The notes below the pieces were generated by a model. It saw only the letters and a list, made by a program, of their open reading frames with translations, did no database searches and had not been told where the DNA came from. A stretch of 27,314 bases of DNA, from contig JACKNH010000040.1 in the NCBI GenBank assembly GCA_024234975.1, positions 1 through 27,314 of the forward strand, in the 5' to 3' direction. Positions 16,627 through 23,754 of the stretch are shown here, in pieces. The stretch's first letter is position 1; the number at the start of each line of letters is the position of its first letter. Origin of the DNA: Gammaproteobacteria bacterium. Lineage in GTDB: Bacteria; Pseudomonadota; Gammaproteobacteria; Ga0077536. The position numbers and the translations under genes are program-made.

Positions 16627-17913
16627 TTACAGTCGCCAGAGGTCAATTCCGGCCGGCGCGGATTCTCGCGTTAAACGGGCCTTCACATCAACCACCGGAC
16701 CGGTGCCATTCTTGAGTCGCGCCTGAATGCCCGGCCATCCGGCATCTATGTATTCACGATGTGAGACAGCCAGCACCACGGCATCGGCGGGTTTCAAATC
16801 ACTTTCGGCTGTCAGCGTCACACCGTACTCGTGCTGTGCTTCCTCCGCATCCGCTTGCGGGTCGTGGATCTGAACGTTAACACCGTATTCCTGCAGTTCC
16901 TTGACGATATCGATAACACGCGTGTTACGCAGGTCCGGAACGTTTTCCTTGAACGTGAAGCCGAGTACGGTGACAGTCGATCCACGGACCATGGTCCCGG
17001 CCCGGATCATCAGCTTCACCGCCTGCCCGGCAATGTAACGTCCGACATCATCATTGATACTGCGACCGGCCAGAATGACTTGCGGGATATAGCCGAGCAT
17101 CTGCGCCTTGTGCGTCAGGTAGTATGGGTCAACACCGATGCAATGTCCGCCAACCAGGCCCGGATCGAACGGCAGGAAGTTCCACTTGGTACCGGAAGCT
17201 GTCAGGACGTCGCGCGTATCAATGCCCATCTTGTGGAAGATCAGCGCAAGCTCATTCATCAGAGCGATATTGAGGTCACGCTGGGTGTTCTCGATGACCT
17301 TGGCAGCCTCTGCCACCTTGATCGACGGTGCACGATGTACGCCCGCGGTAACCACACTCTCGTACACCTGGGCCACGATTTCGAGAATTTCCGGCGTCTG
17401 GCCGGATACGACCTTTTTGATTTTGGTGAAGGTATGTTCCCGGTCGCCGGGATTGATGCGCTCAGGCGAGTAGCCGACGAAGAAATCAGTGCCACACTTC
17501 AGACCCGATCTGGCCTCCAGTACGGGCACGCAGTCCTCTTCCGTTGCACCGGGATATACCGTCGATTCAAACACAACGATATCGCCCTGCTTGAGCTGGC
17601 TGCCAACTGTTTCCGATGCCTTGAGCATGGGCGTCAAATCCGGTCGACGTGCTTCGTCGACCGGGGTGGGAACCGCAACAATGAAGAAGTCAGCCTGTTT
17701 GAGATCGGCGGGTTCGGCCGTGTACAGAACGTCCAGGCCCTGCAAATCTTCGTCGTCGACTTCGTTGGTGCGGTCATGCCCGGCAATCAGTTCGGCAACG
17801 CGCGCCTTGTTGATATCGAAACCGATGGTGTGCTGGGTACGGCCAAAGGCTACCGCGACTGGCAGGCCGACATAACCAAGACCAACTACCGCCACTTTCC
17901 TGTTATGCATCAT
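16627..17913 (-). CDS. tviB: UDP-N-acetylhexosamine 6-dehydrogenase (TviB/WbpO type)
   Basis: A 428-residue paralogue of Ugd in the UDP-GlcNAc/UDP-GalNAc dehydrogenase branch. The NAD motif is GLGYVGLPVAVAFG near residues 11-24, and the catalytic cysteine is Cys258 in GLVGGHCIGVDPYYL, the form typical of TviB, WbpO and WbpA rather than the GSCFPKD of Ugd. GFTFKENVPDLRNTRV is also typical of TviB-type enzymes. It would make UDP-GlcNAcA or UDP-GalNAcA for capsule, O-antigen or exopolysaccharide. Which N-acetyl sugar is used cannot be read from sequence alone. Tandem ATGs at 17913 and 17910 give either MMHN or MHN; GAGAG precedes both. It follows the epimerase by 71 bases. Confidence 0.93.
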   Translation of the reverse strand: MMHNRKVAVVGLGYVGLPVAVAFGRTQHTIGFDINKARVAELIAGHDRTNEVDDEDLQGLDVLYTAEPADLKQADFFIVAVPTPVDEARRPDLTPMLKASETVGSQLKQGDIVVFESTVYPGATEEDCVPVLEARSGLKCGTDFFVGYSPERINPGDREHTFTKIKKVVSGQTPEILEIVAQVYESVVTAGVHRAPSIKVAEAAKVIENTQRDLNIALMNELALIFHKMGIDTRDVLTASGTKWNFLPFDPGLVGGHCIGVDPYYLTHKAQMLGYIPQVILAGRSINDDVGRYIAGQAVKLMIRAGTMVRGSTVTVLGFTFKENVPDLRNTRVIDIVKELQEYGVNVQIHDPQADAEEAQHEYGVTLTAESDLKPADAVVLAVSHREYIDAGWPGIQARLKNGTGPVVDVKARLTRESAPAGIDLWRL

Positions 17914-17984
17914 TGCTCTCTATCCGCTTAGTTCCCGCAGGAGACTGATTTCTGTTTATTGTGCCGATCGGATATCGCCCGGAA

Positions 17985-18998
17985 TCACCGGTCGACCCGG
18001 TAGAACTCGCGATACCACGCCACGAATTTTGCGATGCCCTCTTCCACCGGCGTAGACGGTCTGTAGCCGACGTCAGTCGCCAGGTCCTCAACGTCGGCAT
18101 AGGTATCGGGCACATCGCCCGGTTGCAGCGGCAACAGGTTCTTTTCCGCTTTCCGGCCGAGGCACTGTTCCAGAGTCTCGATGAAATGCATCAGATCGAC
18201 AGGTCGCTGGGCGCCGATGTTATAGACGCGATACGGCGCCTTGCTGGTACCGGGGTCCGGATTTTGTCCGGTCCATGCCGCGTTCGGTGTTGCAATGGTA
18301 TCGATACAGCGGACTACACCCTGCACGATGTCATCGATGTAGGTGAAATCCCGGCGATGATTGCCGTAGTTGAAAACGTCTATCGGTTCGCCGGCAAGAA
18401 TTTTGCGGGTGAAAAGAAACAGCGACATGTCCGGCCGGCCCCACGGCCCGTAGACGGTGAAGAATCGCAGGCCGGTGGTAGGCAGCCGGTAGAGGTGGCT
18501 GTAGGTATGCGCCATCAACTCGTTGGCCTTCTTGGTCGCCGCATACAGCGATACCGGGTGATCCACGTTGTCATGGACCGAGAACGGCATGTTCTCGTTG
18601 GCGCCATATACCGAGCTGGACGAGGCGTAAACCAGATTCTCAATCGACCCGTAGCGGCAACACTCGAGGATATTCATGAAGCCGACGATGTTGGCTTCTA
18701 TGTATGCATGCGGATTTTCCAGCGAGTAGCGGACGCCCGCCTGCGCCGCCAGATGCATCACCCGCTGGGGACGCGCCGTTTCGAAAACCTTTTCCAGCGC
18801 GGGCCGGTCGGCGACGTCTGTCTTGTGGAATTCGAACCCCGGACGGTCGCTTAGCCGCGCCAGCCGGGCTTCCTTGAGCGTCACATCGTAATAATCGTTG
18901 AGGTTGTCCACCCCAATGACTTCGTCGCCCCGGTCAAGCAGCCACTGGCTCAGCCGTGCCCCGATAAATCCGGCTGCGCCGGTAACCAGAATCCTCAT
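17985..18998 (-). CDS. UDP-glucuronate 4-epimerase (NAD-dependent SDR)
   Basis: A 337-residue extended SDR. GAAGFIG (residues 7-13) binds NAD. SSSSVYG and Tyr152/Lys156 in YAATK form the catalytic triad. VDNLNDYYDVTLKEARL and GLRFFTVYGPWGRPDM are typical of bacterial UDP-glucuronate 4-epimerases (LspL, CapI, Gla type). They differ from TviC/WbpP-type HexNAc epimerases, which have a longer N-terminus and NVFGRRQNP. It would interconvert UDP-GlcA and UDP-GalA in the cytoplasm, using the product of the nearby ugd. ATG at 18998, about 45 bases downstream of a -10-like box; it is likely the first gene of the precursor operon. No frameshift or missing residue is seen. Confidence 0.92.
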   Translation of the reverse strand: MRILVTGAAGFIGARLSQWLLDRGDEVIGVDNLNDYYDVTLKEARLARLSDRPGFEFHKTDVADRPALEKVFETARPQRVMHLAAQAGVRYSLENPHAYIEANIVGFMNILECCRYGSIENLVYASSSSVYGANENMPFSVHDNVDHPVSLYAATKKANELMAHTYSHLYRLPTTGLRFFTVYGPWGRPDMSLFLFTRKILAGEPIDVFNYGNHRRDFTYIDDIVQGVVRCIDTIATPNAAWTGQNPDPGTSKAPYRVYNIGAQRPVDLMHFIETLEQCLGRKAEKNLLPLQPGDVPDTYADVEDLATDVGYRPSTPVEEGIAKFVAWYREFYRVDR

Positions 18999-19042
18999 GC
19001 GCCTCGATTTCTTTCAGCCATGGTCAATAAAAAAGCGGGCGT

Positions 19043-19048
19043 ATTCTA
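19043..19048 (-). promoter_or_regulatory. Putative -10 box upstream of the sugar-nucleotide operon
   Basis: On the minus strand TAGAAT reads from 19048 to 19043, followed by a GC-rich start region. Transcription would begin near 19036 and leave a leader of about 38 bases before the epimerase ATG. The upstream sequence is markedly AT-rich (19060-19110), as expected of a promoter, but no good TTGACA-like -35 lies at 16-18 bases. Low certainty. Confidence 0.33.
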
Positions 19049-19127
19049 CCCTTGCCTTCCAAGAAAATGTGTTACAAACAGCAATCAATCAGATAGTTAG
19101 CAAGCTAATCTGTGACCTGGTTGAGAT

Positions 19128-19328
19128 TCAGGCGAATACTGGATAGGCGAGATAAACGCCACTCGCCAGGGCCAGTACCCCACCACTGACCACCAACCAC
19201 CATTGACGCGCGTAGATTCCGACCACCACGAATGCCACACCGATACACAGCGTATAAACTGCGGTACCGGTAAAAAGCATGTCGTCCGCGGTTCCAATCG
19301 CTTCAGGGGTATCGGCACGATATCGCAT
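19128..19328 (-). CDS. Small two-helix membrane protein, function unknown
   Basis: A 66-residue protein that I do not recognise. After a polar N-terminus of about 20 residues there are two hydrophobic helices (FTGTAVYTLCIGVAFVVVGI and a second ending VYLAYPVF), separated by a short charged or aromatic turn (YARQWW). It should be an inner-membrane protein. The ATG at 19328 starts MRYRADTPEA; the open frame reaches a little further to 19355 but without a ribosome site. It is co-directional with and 129 bases upstream of the epimerase gene, and divergent from the gene at 19414. The coherent hydrophobic pattern argues for a real gene, but there is no family evidence. Confidence 0.55.
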   Translation of the reverse strand: MRYRADTPEAIGTADDMLFTGTAVYTLCIGVAFVVVGIYARQWWLVVSGGVLALASGVYLAYPVFA

Positions 19329-19413
19329 GCGCTTGATTGTACCGCACTGCGGCACCCGCCGTTTTCAATTGTGCTAAAGTGCCCGGCCACGCAGGGTTTA
19401 GGAGCGAAAGTAA

Positions 19414-19833
19414 ATGGCAGAACGCAAATCCCAGTCCGCCATGGATGTCCAGGTGGATACCGCCAACCTTTACCGGGAAGAGAATTTTTCCGACCTGCAG
19501 GCTGCGTCAATCCGCCGCCTGACGCCGGTCACCCCGGACGGTGAGGTCGATGGCGAGCGGCCGGTGATGTTCGTGGGCGAAACCACACTGATGACGCAGA
19601 TGGGTCCGATCCCCGTACAGTTTCAGCTCGAGGCTCAGACGTTATCCGAGGCACTGGAAAAATTTCCTGAAGGTGTGCGGGCGGCAGTCGAACGACTCAA
19701 CGACCGTGCACGTGAGCTGGCTCGTGAGGAAGCCTCGCGTATCGTTGTTCCCAGTGGGATGCCCCCCGGTGGGCCGCAAGGCGGCATGGGCGGCGGAGGC
19801 ATGGGCGGCCCCGGCGGACTCATTCTCAAGTAG
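19414..19833 (+). CDS. Cytoplasmic protein with Gly-Met-rich tail, function unknown
   Basis: A 139-residue protein without signal peptide or membrane segment; I cannot assign a family. Residues 1-60 are mixed, with LTPVTPDGEVDGERP and VMFVGETTLMTQMGPIPV suggesting beta strands. Residues 74-107 (LSEALEKFPEGVRAAVERLND and on) are strongly helical. The last 26 residues form a flexible tail of Gly, Met and Pro with GGM repeats, ending GGLILK. A GGM-rich tail is best known from GroEL, where it lies inside the folding cavity; a shared role is not implied. AGGAG lies nine bases before the ATG. It is a single gene ending 18 bases before a strong hairpin shared with the convergent DUF1993 gene. Confidence 0.85.
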   Translation: MAERKSQSAMDVQVDTANLYREENFSDLQAASIRRLTPVTPDGEVDGERPVMFVGETTLMTQMGPIPVQFQLEAQTLSEALEKFPEGVRAAVERLNDRARELAREEASRIVVPSGMPPGGPQGGMGGGGMGGPGGLILK

Positions 19834-19851
19834 CACGCATCCATCCGGCTT

Positions 19852-19885
19852 GCGACGTCCGCGAGGTTGGTCTCGCGGACGTCGC
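19852..19885. terminator. Perfect 14-bp hairpin between convergent genes
   Basis: GCGACGTCCGCGAG at 19852-19865 pairs perfectly with 19872-19885 around a six-base loop GTTGGT. It lies 18 bases after one stop (19833) and 14 bases from the other (19900), so it could serve both strands. No T-run follows on either side, so it is not a textbook intrinsic terminator; it may act with Rho or protect 3' ends. Confidence 0.7.
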
Positions 19886-19899
19886 CATTCCAGCGACCC

Positions 19900-20415
19900 T
19901 CAAGCTGCCGGTCGTTCCCCGATAAAATCCCGCTTGCCTATTTCCAGTCCGTTGTGGCGGAGAATGTTGTACGCCGTGGTGTAGTGGAAATAAAAATTTG
20001 GCAGGGCAAATCCCACCAGGTACTCAGCCCCTTTGAACGAAAGCGAAAGCTGGGGGAATTTCAACTCGATCTGCCGGTCTTCCGCGCCAGCGAACTGCTC
20101 AGGCTTGAACCCGTTGACGTAGTCCACCGCCTTTTGCACACGTTCGAGAAGTTGCGCGAGGGTGCCCTCGTTATCCGGCCAGGACGGCGGTTCAACGCCT
20201 GCCAGACGGGCGACCGCGCCCTTGGCAAAATCAGTGGCGATCTGCACCTGCCGGATACACGTGAACATATCGGGATACAGCCGGTCCTGCAGGACGACGG
20301 CAGAATCGAAATTCCTTGCTTTTGCATGTGACTCCAGCTTTCTGAGCATGCCCGCAAGATTGTTCAGCATCTGCGTGAATACCGGTACGGTCTGTTCGTA
20401 AACGCCTATAGCCAT
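19900..20415 (-). CDS. DUF1993 family protein
   Basis: A 171-residue cytoplasmic protein of the DUF1993 family, thought to share the DinB-like four-helix fold. Typical parts are the N-terminal YEQTVPVFTQMLNNLAGML, the middle LYPDMFTCIRQVQIATDFAKGAVARLAG, and the C-terminal FYFHYTTAYNILRHNGLEIGKRDFIG. Histidines at the ends of helices could bind metal as in DinB proteins, but no activity is established. GAGGGG lies five bases before the ATG at 20415; the longer open frame to 20553 adds only a poorly coded N-terminus. A single gene, convergent with the gene at 19414 and about 100 bases downstream of the TauE/SafE gene on the same strand. Confidence 0.9.
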   Translation of the reverse strand: MAIGVYEQTVPVFTQMLNNLAGMLRKLESHAKARNFDSAVVLQDRLYPDMFTCIRQVQIATDFAKGAVARLAGVEPPSWPDNEGTLAQLLERVQKAVDYVNGFKPEQFAGAEDRQIELKFPQLSLSFKGAEYLVGFALPNFYFHYTTAYNILRHNGLEIGKRDFIGERPAA

Positions 20416-20515
20416 AAATCCCCTCTTGTAACGATGAAACAGCATGGTCCCGACCATGCAAACCCGCGCGCAGCATAGCAAGCGCCGGACAGCTGCACCA
20501 TGACGCCTGCCGTGC

Positions 20516-21268
20516 TCAACGCAGCAGGAGTTCAGCGATGAACGCGAGCACAATGACGATGAAGAAACCCCGGATCACGCGGTCGCTGACGCGCAACGAG
20601 AAGTGCGCACCCAACCAACCACCCAGTGCATTCCCGGCGGCGAGCACCAGGCCAAAAGTCCACCAGACCTGGCCCGCGGCCTGAAATACGGCGAGCGCGA
20701 CCACTGACAGTACCAACACGATAAAGACCTTGTGCATGTTGGTTTCCAGTAATGACATGCCCATCAGCCGATGGAGCACCGGCATGATCAGAAAGCCGAC
20801 ACCTATCTGGATGAATCCGCCCCAGAACCCAACGAGTAACATCGCGCAATGACCGATTACCACTCGGCGCCGGCTTACACGTTGCGCCGTATCGACCTTG
20901 GTCGCGCCACCGCCACCAAACAGCATGAATCCGAGTGTGAGCAACATCACCACGGCGACCACGCGGTCAAACCATTCGCCTTCAAGGCGCGTCCCCGCGG
21001 CAGCGCCGAGCAGCGTACCTGGCAAGGTTGCCAACGCAAGCGTCACACTGCGACGCATGTTCTGCCGGGCGCGCGTGAGAAATGTGCCAACCGCAGTAAT
21101 GTTCTGGGCGATGATCGCCACTCGGTTCGAACCATTTGCGACCGGCCCCGGAAGGCCCAGGAACAGCAGAATGGGCACGGTCAGCATGGAACCGCCACCG
21201 GCCAGAACATTCAGAAAACCGCAAGCGATGCCGCCCGCCAGTAACAGCAGAATCTGCCACCATTCCAT
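20516..21268 (-). CDS. TauE/SafE (DUF81) family membrane permease
   Basis: A 250-residue inner-membrane protein with seven or eight hydrophobic helices and the two-fold family repeat. The N-terminal signature is GFLNVLAGGGSMLTVPILLFLGLPGPVANGSNRVAII-like (first half near residues 15-50). The second half contains GFWGGFIQIGVGFLIMPVLH and ALGGWLGAHFSLRVSD. Members export sulfite, sulfoacetate or other organosulfur anions, or are uncharacterised; the substrate cannot be told here. ATG at 21268 is preferred over an in-frame TTG at 21283; neither has a strong ribosome site. The gltA promoter region lies upstream, divergent. Confidence 0.9.
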   Translation of the reverse strand: MEWWQILLLLAGGIACGFLNVLAGGGSMLTVPILLFLGLPGPVANGSNRVAIIAQNITAVGTFLTRARQNMRRSVTLALATLPGTLLGAAAGTRLEGEWFDRVVAVVMLLTLGFMLFGGGGATKVDTAQRVSRRRVVIGHCAMLLVGFWGGFIQIGVGFLIMPVLHRLMGMSLLETNMHKVFIVLVLSVVALAVFQAAGQVWWTFGLVLAAGNALGGWLGAHFSLRVSDRVIRGFFIVIVLAFIAELLLR

Positions 21269-21395
21269 CTTCAACTGGTCCAAAAAAGATCCCGGCGACC
21301 CATCGGTGCAGCGTCGCCCGGAGATAGTGCAAGCGTTTGTTTCACGGCCAGCTTCGGCCTACGCAAAGAGCGTGCGCCAAACTGGAAAAGTCGAT

Positions 21396-21401
21396 TACAA
21401 T
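21396..21401 (+). promoter_or_regulatory. Possible -10 box for gltA
   Basis: TACAAT lies in the 274-base divergent gap between the TauE/SafE gene and gltA, giving a leader of about 135 bases. No convincing -35 is present at the right distance. The rest of this gap shows no open frame or RNA structure I can support. Confidence 0.22.
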
Positions 21402-21542
21402 GCTACGCTGTCCTGCACCAGCGTAGCAATTAAACCGCCCGGTTGGCCCGGCCCGAAGATGGGCTCAACGGGCGAGCTGTGCTGGTCACCTACTGCAACT
21501 ACAAACCTGCGTCCATTGCGCGACGTCAGGCAGGAGTGATTC

Positions 21543-22826
21543 ATGGCTGAAACCGCAACACTGACGTTTAACGGCACCACGCTTGAACTGCCAATCGTGA
21601 CTGGTACTGAGGGCGAACGGGCAATCGATATCCGCCACTTGAGAAATGCCACCGGGTTGATCACCCTGGACTCCGGTTACGGTAATACCGGTGCCACGGA
21701 GAGTTCCATTACCTTCATCGACGGGGAAAAAGGCATTCTTCGCTATCGCGGTTATCCGATAGAACAGCTTGCGGAACACGCGCGCTTCACCGAAGTGGCC
21801 TACCTGTTGATGTTTGGTGACCTGCCCACCGAAACGCAGCATACCGAGTTCCGCCGTCAGCTCTCCGAAAACCAGTTCATGCACGAGGCGCTCACTCATC
21901 ATTTTGACGGTTTTCCGGAAAACGCACCGCCCATGGCGATACTTTCCGCGATGGTCAGCGCAGCGGGCTGTTTCGAACCGGCGCTGGCGCGGGCGGATGA
22001 TGACGATCATTTCCTGGAACTCGCCGCGCGGCTGATGAGCAAGGTCCGTACGATCGCCTCTGCCAGTTACTGCAAGTCCATCGGCCATCCGATCAATTAT
22101 CCGCGTTCGGATTTGCGTTATACGGCCAACTTCCTGCACATGATGTTTTCCCTGCCGTTCCGGCCGTACGAACCCCACCCGGTGGTGGTGGATGCGCTGG
22201 ACAAGCTGCTGATCCTGCATGCCGATCATGAGCAGAATTGTTCCACATCGACCGTGCGAATGGTCTGCTCTTCGCGTGCGAGTATGTCAGCCGCGGTCTC
22301 CGCCGGTATCAACGCATTGTGGGGCCCCCTGCATGGCGGCGCCAATGCTGCGGTCATCGACATGTTGGAAAAAATTCGCCGGAGCGGCGAATCCATCAAG
22401 ACCTACGTTGAACGCGTCAAGACCGATCCCAATACCAAACTGATGGGCTTTGGTCACCGCGTGTACAAGAACTTCGACCCGCGCGCCAAGATCATCAAGG
22501 AAGCCTGTGACAGTGTTCTGCAGAAGCTCGGCATCCAGGATCCGATGCTGGACATGGCGATGGAACTTGAAGCGGTCGCGTTGCAGGACGATTTCTTCGT
22601 CGAACGCAAGCTCTATCCGAACGTCGACTTCTACAGCGGCATCATCATGCGTGCGATAGGCATACCGACCAACATGTTCACCGTGATGTTCGCCATCGGC
22701 CGCCTGCCAGGCTGGATTGCGCACTGGCGTGAAGTACGTATGGCGGCAGGCGGGCGTATTGACCGTCCGCGCCAGGTCTATCAAGGGCCGGTGGCCCGGG
22801 ATTTCGTGCCAGTCGAGAACCGCTGA
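21543..22826 (+). CDS. gltA: Citrate synthase, type II
   Basis: A 427-residue enzyme of the same length as E. coli GltA. It condenses acetyl-CoA and oxaloacetate to citrate and CoA, the entry step of the TCA cycle. The catalytic triad falls at exactly the E. coli positions: His264 in GPLHGGAN, His305 in GFGHRVYKN and Asp362 in NVDFYSG. HADHEQNCSTSTVR is also present. Type II enzymes are hexameric and NADH-inhibited in gammaproteobacteria. AGGAG is five to six bases before the ATG at 21543. Monocistronic: divergent from the permease gene and followed by a hairpin. Confidence 0.98.
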   Translation: MAETATLTFNGTTLELPIVTGTEGERAIDIRHLRNATGLITLDSGYGNTGATESSITFIDGEKGILRYRGYPIEQLAEHARFTEVAYLLMFGDLPTETQHTEFRRQLSENQFMHEALTHHFDGFPENAPPMAILSAMVSAAGCFEPALARADDDDHFLELAARLMSKVRTIASASYCKSIGHPINYPRSDLRYTANFLHMMFSLPFRPYEPHPVVVDALDKLLILHADHEQNCSTSTVRMVCSSRASMSAAVSAGINALWGPLHGGANAAVIDMLEKIRRSGESIKTYVERVKTDPNTKLMGFGHRVYKNFDPRAKIIKEACDSVLQKLGIQDPMLDMAMELEAVALQDDFFVERKLYPNVDFYSGIIMRAIGIPTNMFTVMFAIGRLPGWIAHWREVRMAAGGRIDRPRQVYQGPVARDFVPVENR

Positions 22827-22846
22827 TAACCACGCCTTTGGTCACG

Positions 22847-22874
22847 CCAACCGGGGCCAGGCAGCCCCGGTTGG
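22847..22874 (+). terminator. GC-rich hairpin after gltA
   Basis: CCAACCGGGGC at 22847-22857 pairs perfectly with 22864-22874 around the loop CAGGCA: an 11-bp stem starting 20 bases after the gltA stop. It lacks a following T-run, like the hairpin at 19852, so efficiency as an intrinsic terminator is uncertain. It lies between convergent genes and could serve both. Confidence 0.62.
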
Positions 22875-22935
22875 TGGTACCGGTTCCGCCCTCTCGTCCT
22901 GCCGCATCAATTCATCCAACGGTCGGGGCAACTGC

Positions 22936-23568
22936 TCACGGAGCATTGGACCGCTTATATATCAGCGTGGCTTCCACTGGCACGAGAAACTTTGCCGGTT
23001 GCATGGACATTTCGACAATCAGCGCGCCAGTGTCCGGTTCAATACTGAAGGTTTCCATCGCCCGCCCGTAATCGCGCGGCCGCGATTCCACAAGCAACCG
23101 GTCTCCATCCCAGTAAGCGAACGAAAAGTCCTGCTTCGCACCGCTGCTGGCAGATTGCGAGCGGGTGAACTCGTCGGTCGAGAATTCCCGCAGGAAACCA
23201 CCGTCATAGACGATGCGGAAGGACACGCCGCCTTCGCCGGTGATGGTCAGATTTTCTCCGTAGCTCACGAAGTCGTAGAACAGTTCGTCTTCCGGCCCAC
23301 CGCGGTAGCGGCCGCGCGTGCGGCGGTTCGTCCCCGGCGGTGGTCGAAGATCGCCACCGGCATCGGCAACTGCCCGCTCAATCGCGCGGTCGATGTCATC
23401 ACTTCGTTCAAGATCTATAGTCCACACGCCATAGAACCGGCTGTGGTCGACTACCGGTGCACCGACCGATGTGGTGCTGCCGTCCTGCGCATTGGCAACC
23501 GGGATCCCGGCGCAGAGCATTGATGCCCAGACCACGGTTACTGCACTGGCGCGGAAAATTGGAAACAT
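22936..23568 (-). CDS. Secreted protein of unknown function
   Basis: A 210-residue protein with a Sec signal peptide (ASAVTVVWASMLCAGIPVANA, cleavage near residue 27). The mature part begins with a region containing FYGVWTIDLERSDD, then a charged helix and an Arg-Gly-rich stretch (NRRTRGRYRGG). It continues with alternating short beta strands (LTITGEGGVSFRIVYD, FSFAYWDGDRLLVES, ALIVEMSMQPA) that look like a small beta-barrel. Such GxW-start, lipocalin-like periplasmic proteins are common but mostly uncharacterised; I cannot name a family. AGGAG lies six bases before the ATG at 23568, preferred to an upstream ATG at 23604. It converges on gltA. Confidence 0.82.
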   Translation of the reverse strand: MFPIFRASAVTVVWASMLCAGIPVANAQDGSTTSVGAPVVDHSRFYGVWTIDLERSDDIDRAIERAVADAGGDLRPPPGTNRRTRGRYRGGPEDELFYDFVSYGENLTITGEGGVSFRIVYDGGFLREFSTDEFTRSQSASSGAKQDFSFAYWDGDRLLVESRPRDYGRAMETFSIEPDTGALIVEMSMQPAKFLVPVEATLIYKRSNAP

Positions 23569-23676
23569 GCGGTACTCCTGGACTCTGCTGCAATTCAAGG
23601 CCATGAACGTCCTCCGCCGGTAGCGGCTCCTGCACCCCGCGGGGGAGGCTGTAACGGATTTTAGATCGATACCGGA

Positions 23677-23701
23677 ATGAAATGGTTCCTACGGATTTCA
23701 T
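23677..23701. repeat. Inverted repeat upstream of the M18 peptidase gene
   Basis: ATGAAAT at 23677-23683 and ATTTCAT at 23695-23701 are a perfect 7-bp inverted repeat with an 11-base spacer. Centre-to-centre spacing of 18 bases is under two helical turns. It covers the expected -35 position of the -10 box at 23720, so it could be an operator. It also lies between two divergent genes. Confidence 0.35.
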
Positions 23702-23719
23702 CAAGCCCGCAGCGGCGAG

Positions 23720-23725
23720 TAGAAT
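23720..23725 (+). promoter_or_regulatory. Putative -10 box for the M18 aminopeptidase gene
   Basis: TAGAAT followed by a GC-rich start region, 30 bases before the ATG at 23755. The matching -35 position overlaps the right arm of the inverted repeat at 23677-23701 and is a poor match to TTGACA, which would fit an activated or repressed promoter. Judged by eye. Confidence 0.35.
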
Positions 23726-23754
23726 CTGCGCCATAGCAACCATTGGCCGTTACG

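Noticed and set aside
16914..16927. Perfect 14-base palindrome TAACACGCGTGTTA
   Set aside because: It lies inside the conserved TRVIDI coding segment of the TviB-type gene, far from any promoter, so it is best explained by chance codon choice.
16831..17931. A 366-codon open frame on plus, antisense to the TviB-type gene
   Set aside because: The minus strand carries a complete dehydrogenase with its catalytic motif, and the antisense product resembles no family.
17961..18854. A 297-codon open frame on plus, antisense to the epimerase
   Set aside because: Same reason: the minus-strand product is complete and recognisable, and the antisense product has shadow-type composition.
10753..19328. 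A transferred genomic island
   Set aside because: The sugar block shows no integrase, insertion sequence, tRNA or flanking direct repeats, and its base composition looks like its neighbours, apart from AT-rich promoter gaps.
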